Positions 1-12,900 of a stretch of DNA of 64,000 bases are shown here, piece after piece. The stretch lies in contig OZ251252.1 in the NCBI GenBank assembly GCA_965240325.2, positions 620,001 to 684,000 of the forward strand. The letters are read 5' to 3'. The notes under the pieces are model-generated. The model did not search any database and was not told the DNA's origin. It saw only the letters and a program-made list of their open reading frames with translations. Position numbers and translations under genes: made by a program. Each line of letters begins with the position of its first letter. Position 1 is the first letter of the stretch. This stretch comes from Rebecca billardiae RCC1528. Lineage: Eukaryota > Haptophyta.

Positions 1-344
1 CGCCTGGTCTTTCCCAGGTGTTCCACCCTGCGTGCTCGTCTGCTCTGTGGCTTCGTAGAGACTCCGTCTTTTGTGGGCGGTGAGCCCTTCTTTGCTGCTG
101 TGGCTTTGTGAGGCTCTTTTTGTGTCTTTGTTGTTCACCCGGGCGACTGTACCCGGAGGTTGCGCGTCGCGGACCGTGCTCGTTTTTTTTTTTTTGTCGT
201 CGTCTTTCTTTGTCGGTCATCTTCTTCGTGCTCCCCTCTTTCGTTCGTCTTTTTGCCGACTCCTCGCTTTTCATTCCCCCCCGGAGCCGCGAGGCTCTCG
301 CGAGGTCGAAAGCGCTTCGCGTGAAAGGCCAAGAGTTGCCCGCG
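1..344 (-). repeat. inverted copy of 2369-2707
   Basis: Read on the minus strand, this block matches 2369-2707 nearly base for base, with a few small gaps in homopolymers, for example a T run at 182-194. The matching block lies inside the probable 3' LTR, so an inversion or an oppositely oriented insertion happened in the 5' LTR. The left end runs out of the window. Confidence 0.85.
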
Positions 345-384
345 TCGGTCGGTCGCTGGATTCGAACAGGTGACTTTACGGTTG

Positions 385-480
385 TGTCGAAGGGAATGAA
401 GAGCCCGAAACGACTGAGCTAAATCGGTTGGCGCGAACCAATTTAGCTCAGTCGTTTCGGGCTCTTCAACTCCTCGGACA
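385..480. repeat. 96-bp terminal palindrome of the LTR, copy 1
   Basis: Two 27-base arms (398-424 and 441-467) are perfect reverse complements around a 16-base loop, which can itself fold. The outer sequences 385-393 and 472-480 also pair, with mismatches. Both arms contain TAGCTCAGTCG, which resembles a tRNA A box, once on each strand. A B-box-like TGTTCGAATCC lies on the minus strand at 357-367. Confidence 0.85.
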
Positions 481-482
481 TA

Positions 483-1874
483 ACCGGGAATTACGATGAA
501 GTCTTCTCTCCTACCATCAGGTACGAGGAAGTCAGGCTACTGCTCGCGATCGCCACCTATTACAGGAGCCCTCAGCGTCCTTGGTTGGCACACGGAGCAG
601 ATGCAGCCACAGCATTCCTCAGTGCTGACGCTGAGAGTACAAACATGTACATCAGCTTGCCGCCGCTGTATCATCACAATCTGTCACCAGGTGAAAATGA
701 GATTGCAGCTGGCAGAGCAATTAAGAATTTGAACGGCTTCAAACAAGGGAGTCGTATGTGGTACTTGCACAACCACAAAATTCTGCTCAAGATTCGTTTC
801 GAGCGCCTGGCACAATCTTGGTGCATTTACATCAGGCGTGAGAAAGACGTAACCGATATCATCGGTGTTTACGTCGACGATATTATCGTCATGAGCAACT
901 CGGCAGACAAGAATCGCCCCAAGGGGATCATCGCCGAGCTAGGCAAATTTTACGAAGTCAAGGACCTCGGTCCGCTGGACAGCTTTGTCGGATTGAGTAT
1001 CCGACAGGAGCGCGATTGTACGCTCATTCACATGAGCAAGTACATCAGCGAGTTGCTTGAGAAGCACTCCGTGTCCAATTTGAGCGGATCCGAGACTCCG
1101 ATGCGAGTGAGCAACAGCCAGCCTGAGCCTGAGGGCGAGGCGCTGAGCGACCGAGATGCATCGAAATTTCGTGCTCTCGTCGGCGCGCTGCTGTTTGTCA
1201 TGAACGCGTGTCGTCCTGACATCAGCTACGCGGTGAACATGCTCGCACGGAAGATGGCAAAGCCTGACTCCACCGATATGGTGGCAGCCAAACGCGTGTT
1301 GCGGTATCTCGCTGGTACTCGCACCGTGGGACTGAAATATATCAGCAAGGCAGCGGCTTTACAGCGCGATCCTGCGCAGCCGAGATACATTCACAACGAA
1401 ATGTTTGTGGACTCGGATTGGGCCAATGATGCCGAACGGCGACGCTCCACCGGAGGATACGTTTATTTCTTCGCCGGTGCTCCAGTCACCTGGCGCTCGT
1501 TCAAGCAGTCTATCGCTGCTTTATCCTCGTGTGAAGCTGAGTACATCACTCTTTCTGAGGGAGCCAAGGAGGCAGTATATCTCAGAGATGTACTTACCGA
1601 TCTACTTGGTCAGACATGCCCAAATCACGTGGTCATCCACGAAGATAATAAGGGGGCGAAAGATCTGTCCAAGAATGCCGTTCACCATCGCCGCTCCAAG
1701 CACATAGACGTGCGCCATCATTTTATCCGCGATTGCGTGGAATTGGGCGCAGTCGTCGTGGAGAAAGTCCACACTGCTGAGAATATTGCTGATATATTCA
1801 CCAAGGCGTTACCAAAGGCGGACTTCTTGAAGTTCCTACATCGGATGCTTCATGCTTTTGTCCTGGACAAATAA
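483..1874 (+). pseudogene. copia pol fragment (reverse transcriptase C-terminal half plus RNase H)
   Basis: An open frame runs without stops from the LTR junction at about 480 to TAA at 1872-1874, about 464 codons. It starts inside the RT domain at a NYDEVFSP-like motif (489-512), followed by a TAFL segment and the YVDD catalytic motif (870-881). Downstream come the copia signatures of the connection and RNase H: an ARPDI-like segment read as CRPDI, DSDWA, SSCEAEY, HEDN, KHIDVRHH and the C-terminal NIADIFTKAL. There is no real start codon because the gag-protease-integrase part was deleted. The reading frame is otherwise intact, so the deletion is probably recent. Base composition is clearly less GC-rich than the host genes. 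The family call is very secure. Confidence 0.93.
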
Positions 1875-1892
1875 GTCACAGGGTAAGCTTCC

Positions 1893-1905
1893 GATTGTGG
1901 GGGGG
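1893..1905 (+). other. polypurine tract of the copia element
   Basis: A run ending in seven G residues lies 18 bases after the pol stop and directly abuts the TG start of the 3' LTR at 1906. This is the normal position of the plus-strand primer in copia elements. Confidence 0.7.
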
Positions 1906-2892
1906 TGTCCGAGGTTATCCGAGTTGTTCGGGGTTTTCCACGCTGAGAGCCACTGGGAAAAGAGACCCACACTGGGATTTCCGGATAAACAAACCCTCCT
2001 TGAGTTCCAATCTACAGCCTGAACAGTTGACCAGCATCCTAGAGATGTCTCGTCAATTTCTGCACGACTAGTGATGTCCGTCCGCTGCTTCCAGTTTTCC
2101 TATCCAAGATGCACGCGTACTATCAAAGTTAATTTGTCAACGACTAAGTGCTGAACCGATTTCATCAACTTTGTTATTTACAGTTGCAATCCCCGGACTT
2201 GAGATCAAAAGTCGCTGAGCGTGCTGTGTTGTGTCTGGAAGCTCGTCTCATCGTTTCGTGTCCGTCTGTCGGCCATTGCCCAGTGCAGACACACCGTCAG
2301 GGACTCGCGTTCCGCATCGCCTCAGGAGCTCACGCACCACACGCATCCAAAGCGCTTACACGCAGGCATAAGAACTCTTGGCCCTTCACGCGAAGCGCTT
2401 TCGACCTTCACCTCGCGAGAGCCTCGCGGCTCCGGGGGGGAATGAAAAGCGAGGGAGTCGGCAAAAAGACGAACGAAAGAGGGGAGCACGAAGAAGATGA
2501 CCGACAAAGAAAGACGACAGAAAAACGAGCACGGTACGCGACGCGCAACCTCCGGGTACAGTCGCCCGGGTCAACAACAAAGACACAAAAAGAGCCTCAC
2601 AAAGCCACAGCAGCAAAGAAGGGCTCACCGCCCACAAAAGACGGAGTCTCTACGAAGCCACAGAGCAGACGAGCACGCAGGGTGGAACACCTGGGAAAGA
2701 CCAGGCGGGGAGAGAAAAACCTCGACAACAAATCCGTCAGAACACTGGACGGGACTACAGCCCCTCGCGGGGTGTCCCACAGGAGACTTACGGTTATGTC
2801 CGAGGGAATGAAGAGCCCGAAACGACTGAGCGAAATCGGTTGGCGCGAACCAATTTAGCTCAGTCGTTTCGGGCTCTTCAACTCCTCGGACA
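1906..2892 (+). repeat. probable 3' LTR of the copia element (987 bp)
   Basis: Starts TGTCCGAGG right after the polypurine tract and ends CCTCGGACA; both ends are 9-base inverted copies. The last 109 bases match 371-480 in direct orientation, ending at the same base. It holds a 96-bp palindrome at its 3' end and a 339-bp block (2369-2707) that recurs inverted at 1-344. The apparent open frame of 236 codons across it has no recognisable product and is not called. The full LTR length is inferred, because only part of the other LTR is in the window. Confidence 0.6.
2797..2892. repeat. 96-bp terminal palindrome of the LTR, copy 2
   Basis: Same length and structure as 385-480. The arms are 2810-2836 and 2853-2879 with one mismatch. 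The ends are TGTCCGAGG (2797-2805) and CCTCGGACA (2884-2892). Confidence 0.85.
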
Positions 2893-3584
<692 letters not shown>

Positions 3585-3625
3585 CATATCGCGATCATCA
3601 GTTATATATATATATACACACGTCG

Positions 3626-3665
<40 letters not shown>

Positions 3666-3907
3666 TATACATATATATATTATTGTGCCAATTATATATA
3701 TAATAACCCCAGCAGCACATTAATCGATCGCACGCACTTATATCAGCAGCGCATCATATCGCGATCATCGTCAGCGCGGCGCGAATAATACATATATAAA
3801 ACCAGCGCAGCGCGCGCGCTGATGTGATGACGACATCGCCCTGACAGCATCACGATTCGAGGCATCCTCGACCTCCGTGATCCCGATCGCCGCGTGGCCG
3901 CAGCATA

Positions 3908-6900
3908 TCAGATTGGCGTGCAAGATGTGCAGGTGCCGGTGGCGGCGTTGCAGAAGCCGAGCTGCTTCGTGGCCGTGATGCACGCGTATCGCACCTCGGC
4001 AATAAGGTCGGTCGAGTCCGTGTCGAAGTTGACCGAGTCGCTGAAGGTGGACTCGCCCGACACGGCGAGCGTCGACGACACCGTCGCCGAGCCAGCCACC
4101 TGCAGCTGGTTGGTGTTGGCGAGCCACGTGACGGCCGAGCCCGGCGCGACGCCGTACATCGTGACGGTGGACGCGGACGTCGTGGAGCCGATGGTCACGG
4201 TGCCCTGCAGCACGCTGAACGCGCCGGTGACCTCGGTGGCGCCGGCCACGTCAAGCGTGCCGGTGATGGCGGTATCGCCGGTGACGGTGAGCGGCGCGCC
4301 CACCGACATTGCGGTGCCGCTCACGGTGACATCGCCCGTGACCGTCACGGCGCCCGTCACGCCGACGGCGCCGGTGAATGCTGACGGCCCGCGCACGGTG
4401 AGCGTGTTGCCCTGGTACCGCAAGAAGCTGCCCGCCGTCGTGCCGTGCACCTGCAGCGTGTGGCCCGCGCCCGACGTGCCGATCGTGACGTCGCCGTCGA
4501 CGGCGGTCGCGCCGACCACGCCCAGCCCGCCGTTCGCCGAGAGCAGCCCCGAGACCGACGCGTCGCCGGTGAGCGTCGTCTCGCCCGTGACGGCGAGCGT
4601 GCCCCGCGTGTCCAGCGTGTTGCTGCTGGCAATCCAGCGCGCGTAGCTGCCCGCCGTCGCGCCGTAGAGCGTCGTCTGGTAGCCGACGCCTGCGGACGTG
4701 CCGACGTTGAGCCGCGCGTCGAGCTGCAGCGCCGAGGAGAAGGTCGAGGCACCCGAGACGAACAGCGTGCCGCCGACGCTCACGTCGTCGCTCAGCGTGG
4801 CCGCGCCGCTCACGTCGAGGCTGCCCGTGACGCTCGCCGCGCCCGAGGCGAACGAGAGCGACGTCGAGTTCACGCCGTTCACGGTGAAGGAGCGCGGCAC
4901 CGACTCGGTACCGACCGAGAGCTCGCCCGCCACGGTCGTCGCGCCGCCGAGCGTCGAGCCGCCGCTCACGGTGAGCCCGCCGCTCACCGTCGCGCCCGCG
5001 TTGAGCGAGACAGCGCCGTTCGCCGCGAGCGTGTCGCTCACGGACGCGCTCCCGGTCACCACCAGCCTGTCGGCGTCCGTGTCCCAGCGCATGAAGGAGC
5101 CCGAGCTGTCGCCGTGGAAGGTGACGTCGCGGCCGCTGCCGTCTGCGCCGACGGTGACTGTGGAGGTGATGGCGACGGTGCCGCCGCCCACGACCAGGTT
5201 GCCGCTCAGGTCGACGCTGCCCGTGATGTCCGTCGCGCCCGTCACCGAGAGCGTGCTCGTGATGCTCGTCGCTGCGCCCGTCACGCTGAGCGTGTCCCCC
5301 GTCGCGTCCCACTCCACCTGGTTGCCGATCGAGTTGCCGAAGACGGTCAGTGAGTGCCCGCCGCCCGCGGCGCCGACGAGAACCTCCCCGTTCACCTGCA
5401 GGCCGCCGGTGAGCTCGAGGTCGTTGATTGTGGCCGTGCCGTCTGCGCGAGGGGCCGGTCACGCGCCGCGCGCGCGGGAGAGCTCGGTGAGAGGCGGTGG
5501 CGCGGCCGGCGTCGGGCTGGCTGGCGGGCGCGCGGGCGCGGCGCACGCCGAGCGCCGCCGCGCTCGCTCACGGCGCACGTCTGGCGCGCGGGCGGGCCCA
5601 CGCACCGACTTGCAAGTCGTTCTCAAAAGTGGCCTTCGCCTCGAACACGGACTGGCCAGTCACAGAGAAGTCGGCTGCGGGCGCGCGGGCGGGCGGGCGG
5701 GGGCGCGGGCGCGGGCGCGCGGAGAGAGGCGCGGCGGGGGCAGCGGCGGGGTCGGGTGAGGCCACGGCCGCGCGCGGCGCGGCGGCGCGCGGCACAGGTG
5801 CGGCACAGCGCACGCACGCGCGCCGAGCGCCGCAATGCGGCGGGCGGCGGTGCCGCGCGCCTCGGCTCCCGCCGCGCGGTGCGCATCGATCCGCGCATGG
5901 CCCTGCCGCGCGCGCGGCGCGGTGGCAGGCAGGGCACACGCACGCCGCGCCGCACCGAAGATGAACGTCTCCTGCTGCATCTTGGAAACCGCGTTGATGC
6001 GCAGCTCGTCGAGATCCGAGCGCCTGCGCGCGCGGGCGCGGCACGCCACCGGGTCAGGCCGAGTCAGCGCCGCGCTCGAGTGGCATGCATGGCGCAGATG
6101 CGCACGCCGGCGCGCCGCCCCGCCTCGCAGGCGACGGCACTCGCCGCGCGGCGCGCGACAGGCACACGGCACGGCACGGGAGCGCGCGCGCGCGCGGCCG
6201 CGGCTGCTCACCACTCGACGTTGATGTCGGAGGCGGAGCCGAAGAGCTTGAACTGCTGCGGGTTGCCCACGCCGCCGACGTTCAGCCTGCGGGCAGAGAG
6301 AGCAGGGCGGGCGGGCCACGCGCGCGCGCGCGCTCCCAGCTCGTGTCAGCAGGGCAGGCAGCGGCGTGTCCGAGACAAGAACGCGCGCGGCCGCGGCCGC
6401 GGTGCCGTGCTCCGCGGTGCGGGGCGGTGGCGGTTCGCGGCGGCGCGGTGCGGCGCGGCGCGGCGCGGTGCGCAGAGCGCGCACTCTCCCTCGATGAGCA
6501 CGTCGCTGTTGAAGAGCGCCTCGCCGTCCACGTCGATCCCGTTCTCCATCGTGACCGTGTCGGCGAACGCCGCCGAGCCGCCGACGGAGAGCAAGTCGAC
6601 CAATCGGAGCTGGCCGCTCACGTCGAGATCGCCCGAGATCGAAGACGAGTTGCCGGCGTTGATGGAGTCCGCGACGTTGAGGCGGCCGTCGACGGTGACG
6701 GTCTCCACGGCCATCGTGAGCGCCGCGCCCGTGATCGACACCGAGCCCGTGATCGTCGTCGGGCCCGAGAGTGCAATCCCGTCCTCGGCCACAATCGTCG
6801 TGTCGCGCGTGCGCAGGTTGAGCGTGTTGGCATCCTCATCCCAATGCAGATAGGAGCCAGGGATGCCGCCGTAGAAAAAGACGTCGTGGCCAAAGTCGGG

Positions 6901-9900
6901 CACGCCGACGGTGAACGTGCCGAGCACAGACGCCGAGCCGCCGATGGACGCGTCGCCGCCCACCTCGAGCGCGCCGCCCACCGTCGCCGCGCCCGACACC
7001 TCAAAGTTGGCCGACACGTCCACCGAGCCGGTCACCACCAGTCCGCTCGTCGTGCCGAACTCGAGCCTCGTGCCGTTGTCGCCGTGGACGTGGATCTCGG
7101 AGGGCGCGAGGTCAGTGCCCACCTCGAGGGCGGACGCGAGCGCGGTCGTGCCCGCCACGGCGAGCCCCGCGTCGAGGCTCGCGTCGCCGCTCAGCGAGAG
7201 CGTGCCATCCAGCGTCGTCGCGCCGGTGAGCGTGGTCGGCCCGGTGACGCCGAGCGCGCCCTGCAGCAGCAGCGCGTCGGCGCTCTGGTCCCAGAGCAGG
7301 CTCGAGCCGGAGGTGCGGCCGAAGAACTGCACGTCGTGGCCCACGTCGTCCACGCCCACCGTCAGCGTGCCCGTCAGCTGCGTCGCGCCCGTGATCGTCG
7401 TCGCGCCCGTCACCGTCGTCGCGCCCGTCACGCTGAGCGGCGCGCTCACCGTCATGGCCGGGCTCGTGATCGCGACGCTCGCCGCGGTGACGGCGAGCCT
7501 GTTGGTCGAGGCGGTCCACGCGAGCGCGCTGCCCGACGTGGCGCCGTTGACGCGCAGGTTCGAGCCCGCGCCGTCCGAGCCCACCGTCAGCGCGCCGCTC
7601 ACGCCGAGCGTCGACTGCAGCGTGGCCGCGCCGCTGACGGTGAGCGCGCCGCCAACGTTGACCGCCGCGGCGGCGCTCACAGCCCCGCTCACGGCCAGCG
7701 CGCCCGTCACGTCGAGCGCGCCGGTGAGGTCGAGCGCGCCGGTGATGTCGACCGCCGCGGCGACGTCGAGCGTGTTCGCCGACGCCAGCCACGACATGTG
7801 CGAGCCCGCCGCCGCGCCGTACAGCCGGAGCGCGTACCCGGCCGCCTCGGCGCCGAGATCGAGCGCGCCGTCAAGCTGCATGGCGCCGGTGGCGTGCGTC
7901 GGGCCGTCAATCGTGACGGCACCGTCGAGGGCGATCGCGTCGGCGGCGAGCGTGAAGTTGGCGGCGCTGAGCTCGGTGCGCGTCGAGCTGAGCGAGATGT
8001 CCGTCGAGCTCACGCTCACCGACGCCGACGTCGCCGAGATGTCGCCGGTGAGCACCGACGGCCCGCGCACGGTGAGCGTGTTGCCCTGGTACCGCAAGAA
8101 GCTGCCTGCCGTCGTGCCGTGCACCTGCAGCGTGTGGCCCGCGCCCGACGTGCCGATCGTGAGGTCGCCGTCGACGTCGGTCGCGCCGAGCACGTCGAGC
8201 CCGCCGTTCGCCGAGAGCAGCCCCGAGACCGACGCCGCGCCGGTCAGCGTCGTCGCGCCGGTGAGCTGCGTGCGCCCCTGCACGATGAGAGAGCTCGCAG
8301 AAGCGTCCCATTGTGCAAAGCTGCCGGCGGTGTTGCCGTGAACGAGCAGGTCGTGGTTGGTGGCGTCGCCCGAGCGGCCGACGGTGACGGCGGCGTCGAG
8401 GAGCACGGCGGCGTTGAACGTCGACGCGCCGTTCGCCGTGAGCGCGCCCGCGATCGTCGCGCTCGAGTCGAACGTGGCCGCGGCGCCGACGCGCGCGCTG
8501 CCGCGCACGCGGAGCAAGTCGGAGGACCACTCGACGCGCGAGCCGCTGCTCGCGCCGTAGAGGGTGACGACGTGGCCGGCGCCGTTCGCGCCGACAGTGA
8601 GGTCGTCGCCGAGGTCGAGCGTGCCGCTGAGCGTCGTGTCGCCGCCGACGTCCAGCGTCGAGCTCACCGCGAGCGTGCCCTGCGCGCTGGTCGCGCCGGT
8701 GAGCGTGGTCGGCCCGGTGACGCCGAGCGCGCCCTGCAGCAGCAGCGCGTCGGCGCTCTGGTCCCAGAGCAGGCTCGAGCCGGAGGTGCGGCCGAAGAAC
8801 TGCACGTCGTGGCCCACGTCGTCCACGCCCACCGTCAGCGTGCCCGTCAGCTGCGTCGCGCCCGTGATCGTCGTCGCGCCCGTCACCGTCGTCGCGCCCG
8901 TCACGCTGAGCGGCGCGCTCACCGTCATCGCCGGGCTCGTGATCGCGACGCTCGCCGCGTCGACGGCGAGCGCGTCGGTCGAGGCGGTCCACGCGAGCGC
9001 GCTGCCCGACGTGGCGCCGTTGACGCGCAGGTTCGAGCCCGCGCCGTCCGAGCCGACCGTCAGCGCGCCGGCCACGCCGAGCGTCGAATCGAGCGTGGCC
9101 GCGCCGCCGACCGCGAGCGCGCCGCCGGCATCGACGCTGCCCGCGGCTGTGAGCGTGCCGGCCACGTCCAGCGTCGAGCCGACATCGAGCGCGCCGCCAA
9201 CAGTCGCGCCGGCGGAGACGTCGAGGAGGCCGTTCACGTCGAGCGTGTTCGAGCCCGAGAGCCACGCGAGGTGCGAGCTCGGCGCGGCGCCGTGCACCGT
9301 CAGCGAGCGCCCCACCGAGTCCGCGCCGACGACGACGTTGCCGTTCACCGAGAGCGCGCCCACGAGCGTGCTTGCACCTGTGACGGCGAACGCGCCGCTG
9401 ACGCCGACGCCGCCGCTCGCGCTGATGGCCTGCACGTCGAGGTCGCCGCCGATCGAGAGGTCGCCCGTCACGCCGACGGCGCCGGTGAAGTCCGACGGCC
9501 CGCGCACGGTGAGCGTGTTCCCCTGGTACCGCAAGAAGCTGCCTGCCGTCGTGCCGTGCACCTGCAGCGTGTGGCCCGCGCCGGACGTGCCGATCGTGAG
9601 GTCGCCGTCGACGGCGGTCGCGCCGAGCACGCCCAGCCCGCCGTTCGCCGAGAGCAGCCCCGAGACCGACGCGTCGGCGCTGACGGTGAGCGCGCCCGTG
9701 AGCGCGGTGTTGCCCGTCACCTTGAGCGTCGACTGCGACGCGTCCCACAGCACGAACGAGCCGGTGCCGCTTCCGTGAAATGTCACGTCCTGGCCGGGGC
9801 CGGAGGCCGTGCCAACCGTGACCGGCGCACGGAACGCGACGGGCGCGCCAAAGGCGACCTCGCCGCCGATGTCGAGGGCGCCCTCGAACGCGACGCCCGC

Positions 9901-12900
9901 GTCGAAGGTGGCGTTCGACTCGACGTGCATCGTGCCGCCCACCGTCAGCTCGTCCGCCTGCCACGTCAGCGCGCGCCCCGAGCTCTCGCCGTGCAGGGCG
10001 ACCGTGTGCCCGGCGCCCGAGGAGCCGACGGTGACGTCGGCTGCAATCAGCGTGGGCGCAAAGACGCGGAGGTCGCCGGCGGTGTCGACGGCGAGCGCGG
10101 TGGCGCCGTCGGCGTCGAGCAGCTCGACCGCGCCGTTGCCCGCGCGCCCGGCGCCCGGCTGCAGCCGCACGCTGCCGCCCAGCACCTCGTCCACGTCCGA
10201 GGGCGCGTCCGCCGCCTCCGAGCCTCCCAGCAGATGCACGCTGCCGGCGACCACCTCCCCCGCGGCCGCGCCCGTGTCCGTCGACGCGGCGGCCTCCTGC
10301 CCCTCGAGCACGAGGGTGGCCGCGGCGGTGGCGAGCGTGGGCCCGACGCTCGACGTCGGCGGGAGGGTCACCTTCGCGCCCGCGCTCACGCTGCCGAACT
10401 CGAGCGTCCCGCTCGCGGGCGCGAGGAGCAGCCCGCCCGCCTCGGTGCGCACGCCCGCGCCCGTCGCCGCGGCGCCCGAGCCGCCGCCGCCGCTCAGCCA
10501 AAGGCCGTCGGCGGTGGTGGCTAGGACGCGGCTGGCGCTGAGCTCGAGCTCGGCCTCGTCCGGCGCGGACACGAGCGTCGCGCTCACGCCGCCGTCCAAG
10601 CCGAGCGCCACGCCGCCCGCCGCCATCGTGAGCGGCTGCGAGAGCTCGAGGCCACCGCGCGAGAAGGCGGCGACGACCGCGTCCGCGCCGGCGCCGCCAG
10701 AGGGTGGCGCGGCGATCGTCACGATCTGGTCGCTCTCGGAGGCGGCGGCGCCGCCCGCGCCGGCGCGCAGCGTGATGGCGCCGCCGACGCCGCCCGTGCC
10801 GAGCGCGTCGCCGCCGCTCACGACCACCCCGCCGCCCGCCTGGTTCGAGCCGCCCGAGAGCGCCTGGCCTGCGAGCGTGAGCGCCGCCGCGGCGCTCGCC
10901 GCGCTGTCGGCGCGCGCCGGCCGGCCGAGAGTGAAGGCCGAAGCGTCGGCGCCGTCGCCGAGCTCGACGGTCGCGCCGGCGGAGACGAGGCGGATGGCGG
11001 GCTCGGCGGTGGCGACGCGGCCCGAGTTGACGAGCTCGACACCCGCGCCGTCCGAGGCGAGCGTGATCGCGCCGCCCGTCGCCGAAGCGGCCGCGGCCGA
11101 GGCGGCGGCGGCTGTCGCGCCCAGCACGCCAGCCACGGCTGCCGAGCGTGCGACGACCGTCTCGGCCGAGAGCTCGGTGGCGACGGTGGCGCTGTCGGCG
11201 GCGAGCGCGCCGTGCACGTCGGCGTCGGCGCCGACCGAGAGCGACGCGTGCACGTGCACGTCCGCGGGCGTGCCGCTCGGCGCGCCCTCCGCCATGCTGA
11301 GCGCGTCGGCACCGTTTGGTCCAAGCAGCCGACCGGAGCGAAGCAGGAGCGTGCCGCCGAGCGTCGCGTTGGCCGTCGCGCGCAGGTTGCCGGTGACGAG
11401 CACCTCGTTCGCGGCGGGGTCGGCGCAGAGGAGCGTGTCCGCCTCGCTCGCCTCGGCGAGCCGGCGCCGCCCGCTCGCCGAGGCGGAGAGCACGGTCAGC
11501 GCGCTGCTGACGTCGAGCACGCTCACCGTCGTGCCAGCCGACACGTCCAGCGACTCGACCGCGGCGCTTGAGCCCGCGCCGCCTTCGATCGAGGTGACGC
11601 CGACGAGCGTCGTGTCGCGCAGCGTGGCGGAGGAGATCTCGACGCCGTCGGCGACGGCGAGGTTCGCCGCGAGCGACGAGGCGGAGAGCGAGCCGCTCAG
11701 GCTCACCGAGCCGTCGGCGAAGCTCACACCCTCGACAGTCACGCTGCCGGCCGCCGCGGAGATGGCCAGATCGCCCGCGCTCGAGCGGCTGATCGTTACG
11801 GCCGCGCCGCCGTCGGCCGAGTCGAGCGCGAGCGAGGAGGTGGCGACGAGCTCGGTGACGGCGGCGGCGGCGCGGCTGGTCTGGCCGATCGGCGCGCCGT
11901 CCAGCGTGCCGCCCACCAGCGCGCCGCCGCGCACTTCGTTGCCGTTCGTCTCGAGCGCGCCGGCGAGGCCGCCGCTCACGCTGAGCGTCTCAGCCTCCAG
12001 TGTCGTGAAGGCGGCGGCGGCGGCGGTGGCGGCGCCAATCTGCATGCCGTCGATGGAGCCGCCGCTGAGCGTCGCGCCGTCGAGCGTCGCGCCGCTCGCG
12101 TCGAACGCGCCGCTCAGCGCGCCCGCCGCGAGCGTGGTGAACGAGCCTGCCGCGCGCGTGCCCGCGCCGATCGCGCACCCGTCGAGCGAGCCGCCGACGA
12201 GAGTCGCGCCGCTGAGCGTCGCGTTCGTGGCGTCGAACGCGCCCGTGAGCGCGTCTGCGGCGAGCGAGCGGAGGCCCTCGATGTTGCCGTCGCGCAGCGC
12301 GAAGCCCGAGCCGTCGTTGAGGTCGAGGGAGGAGAGGCCCGAGAGCGTGGTGCCCTCGATGAGTAGGCCTTCGATCAGCACGCCGGTCCCGGCTTCCGAG
12401 CGGATCGTGAAGGGCGGCGCCGACGGCGGCGGCGCGTTGAAGCTGCCGGACGGCACGTGCACGGGGTCGTACACGATGGCGCCCGCAAAGCCGGTGATCG
12501 CGAGGGTGGGCGCGGTCATCGCGCCCTCCGCGTCGATGGTCGCGCCGTTCAGGTCGATGTGCGACCCCGCCGCGGTCGTGTGGATTCCCAGGTCGCCTTG
12601 CGCCGCCACAATCTCCCCGTCTCCCTCCTCCCCTGTGAGCACGAGCTTGCGGCCGAGCTGGATCTCGTCGAGCCCGCTGAGCACCGTGCCGGCGAACGAG
12701 GCGAGGCCGACGTCGACGCGGTCGTCGAGGCCGTTGAGGGTGAGCGTGGCGTTCTGCGCGACGTACCGCTCGCCGCCGCGCAGCTCCAAGTCGCCGTTCA
12801 CGATGAAGTCCTCGCTAATCGCAAGCGTGCCGTGCACCTGCAGGGCGGGCACTGTCTCCTCCGCGCCGCTCTGCAGCCGGCGGCGGCGCGCGGCCGGCGG

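Larger units (their letters stand above)
1..2892 (+). mobile_element. Ty1/copia LTR retrotransposon, internally deleted, 5' end outside window
   Basis: A copia-type pol fragment (483-1874) is followed by a G-rich polypurine tract and a probable 3' LTR that starts TGTCCGAGG at 1906. Sequences ending CTCCTCGGACA occur at 480 and at 2892. The DNA to the left of both ends is homologous (about 371-480 and 2784-2892), while the DNA to the right differs, as expected for the 3' ends of two LTRs. The 9-base LTR ends (TGTCCGAGG / CCTCGGACA) are inverted copies of each other. Directly after base 480 the sequence is already inside reverse transcriptase, so the primer-binding site, gag, protease, integrase and the start of RT are missing. 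The visible 5' LTR part is rearranged: 1-344 is inverted relative to 2369-2707. The element is not autonomous. Confidence 0.75.

Noticed and set aside
345-450. A functional tRNA gene on the minus strand
   Set aside because: A-box-like and B-box-like words are present, but the T-arm pairing is poor and no convincing cloverleaf can be drawn. It is reported only as tRNA-like.
2148-2858. 236-codon open frame after the copia pol
   Set aside because: It lies within the probable LTR and is mirrored by the inverted copy at 1-344. It has no motif.
6085-10524. 1479-codon open frame on the plus strand
   Set aside because: It is antisense to the giant repeat gene and arises from its GC-rich, periodic codons. 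The protein is Arg/Ala/His-rich without any domain.
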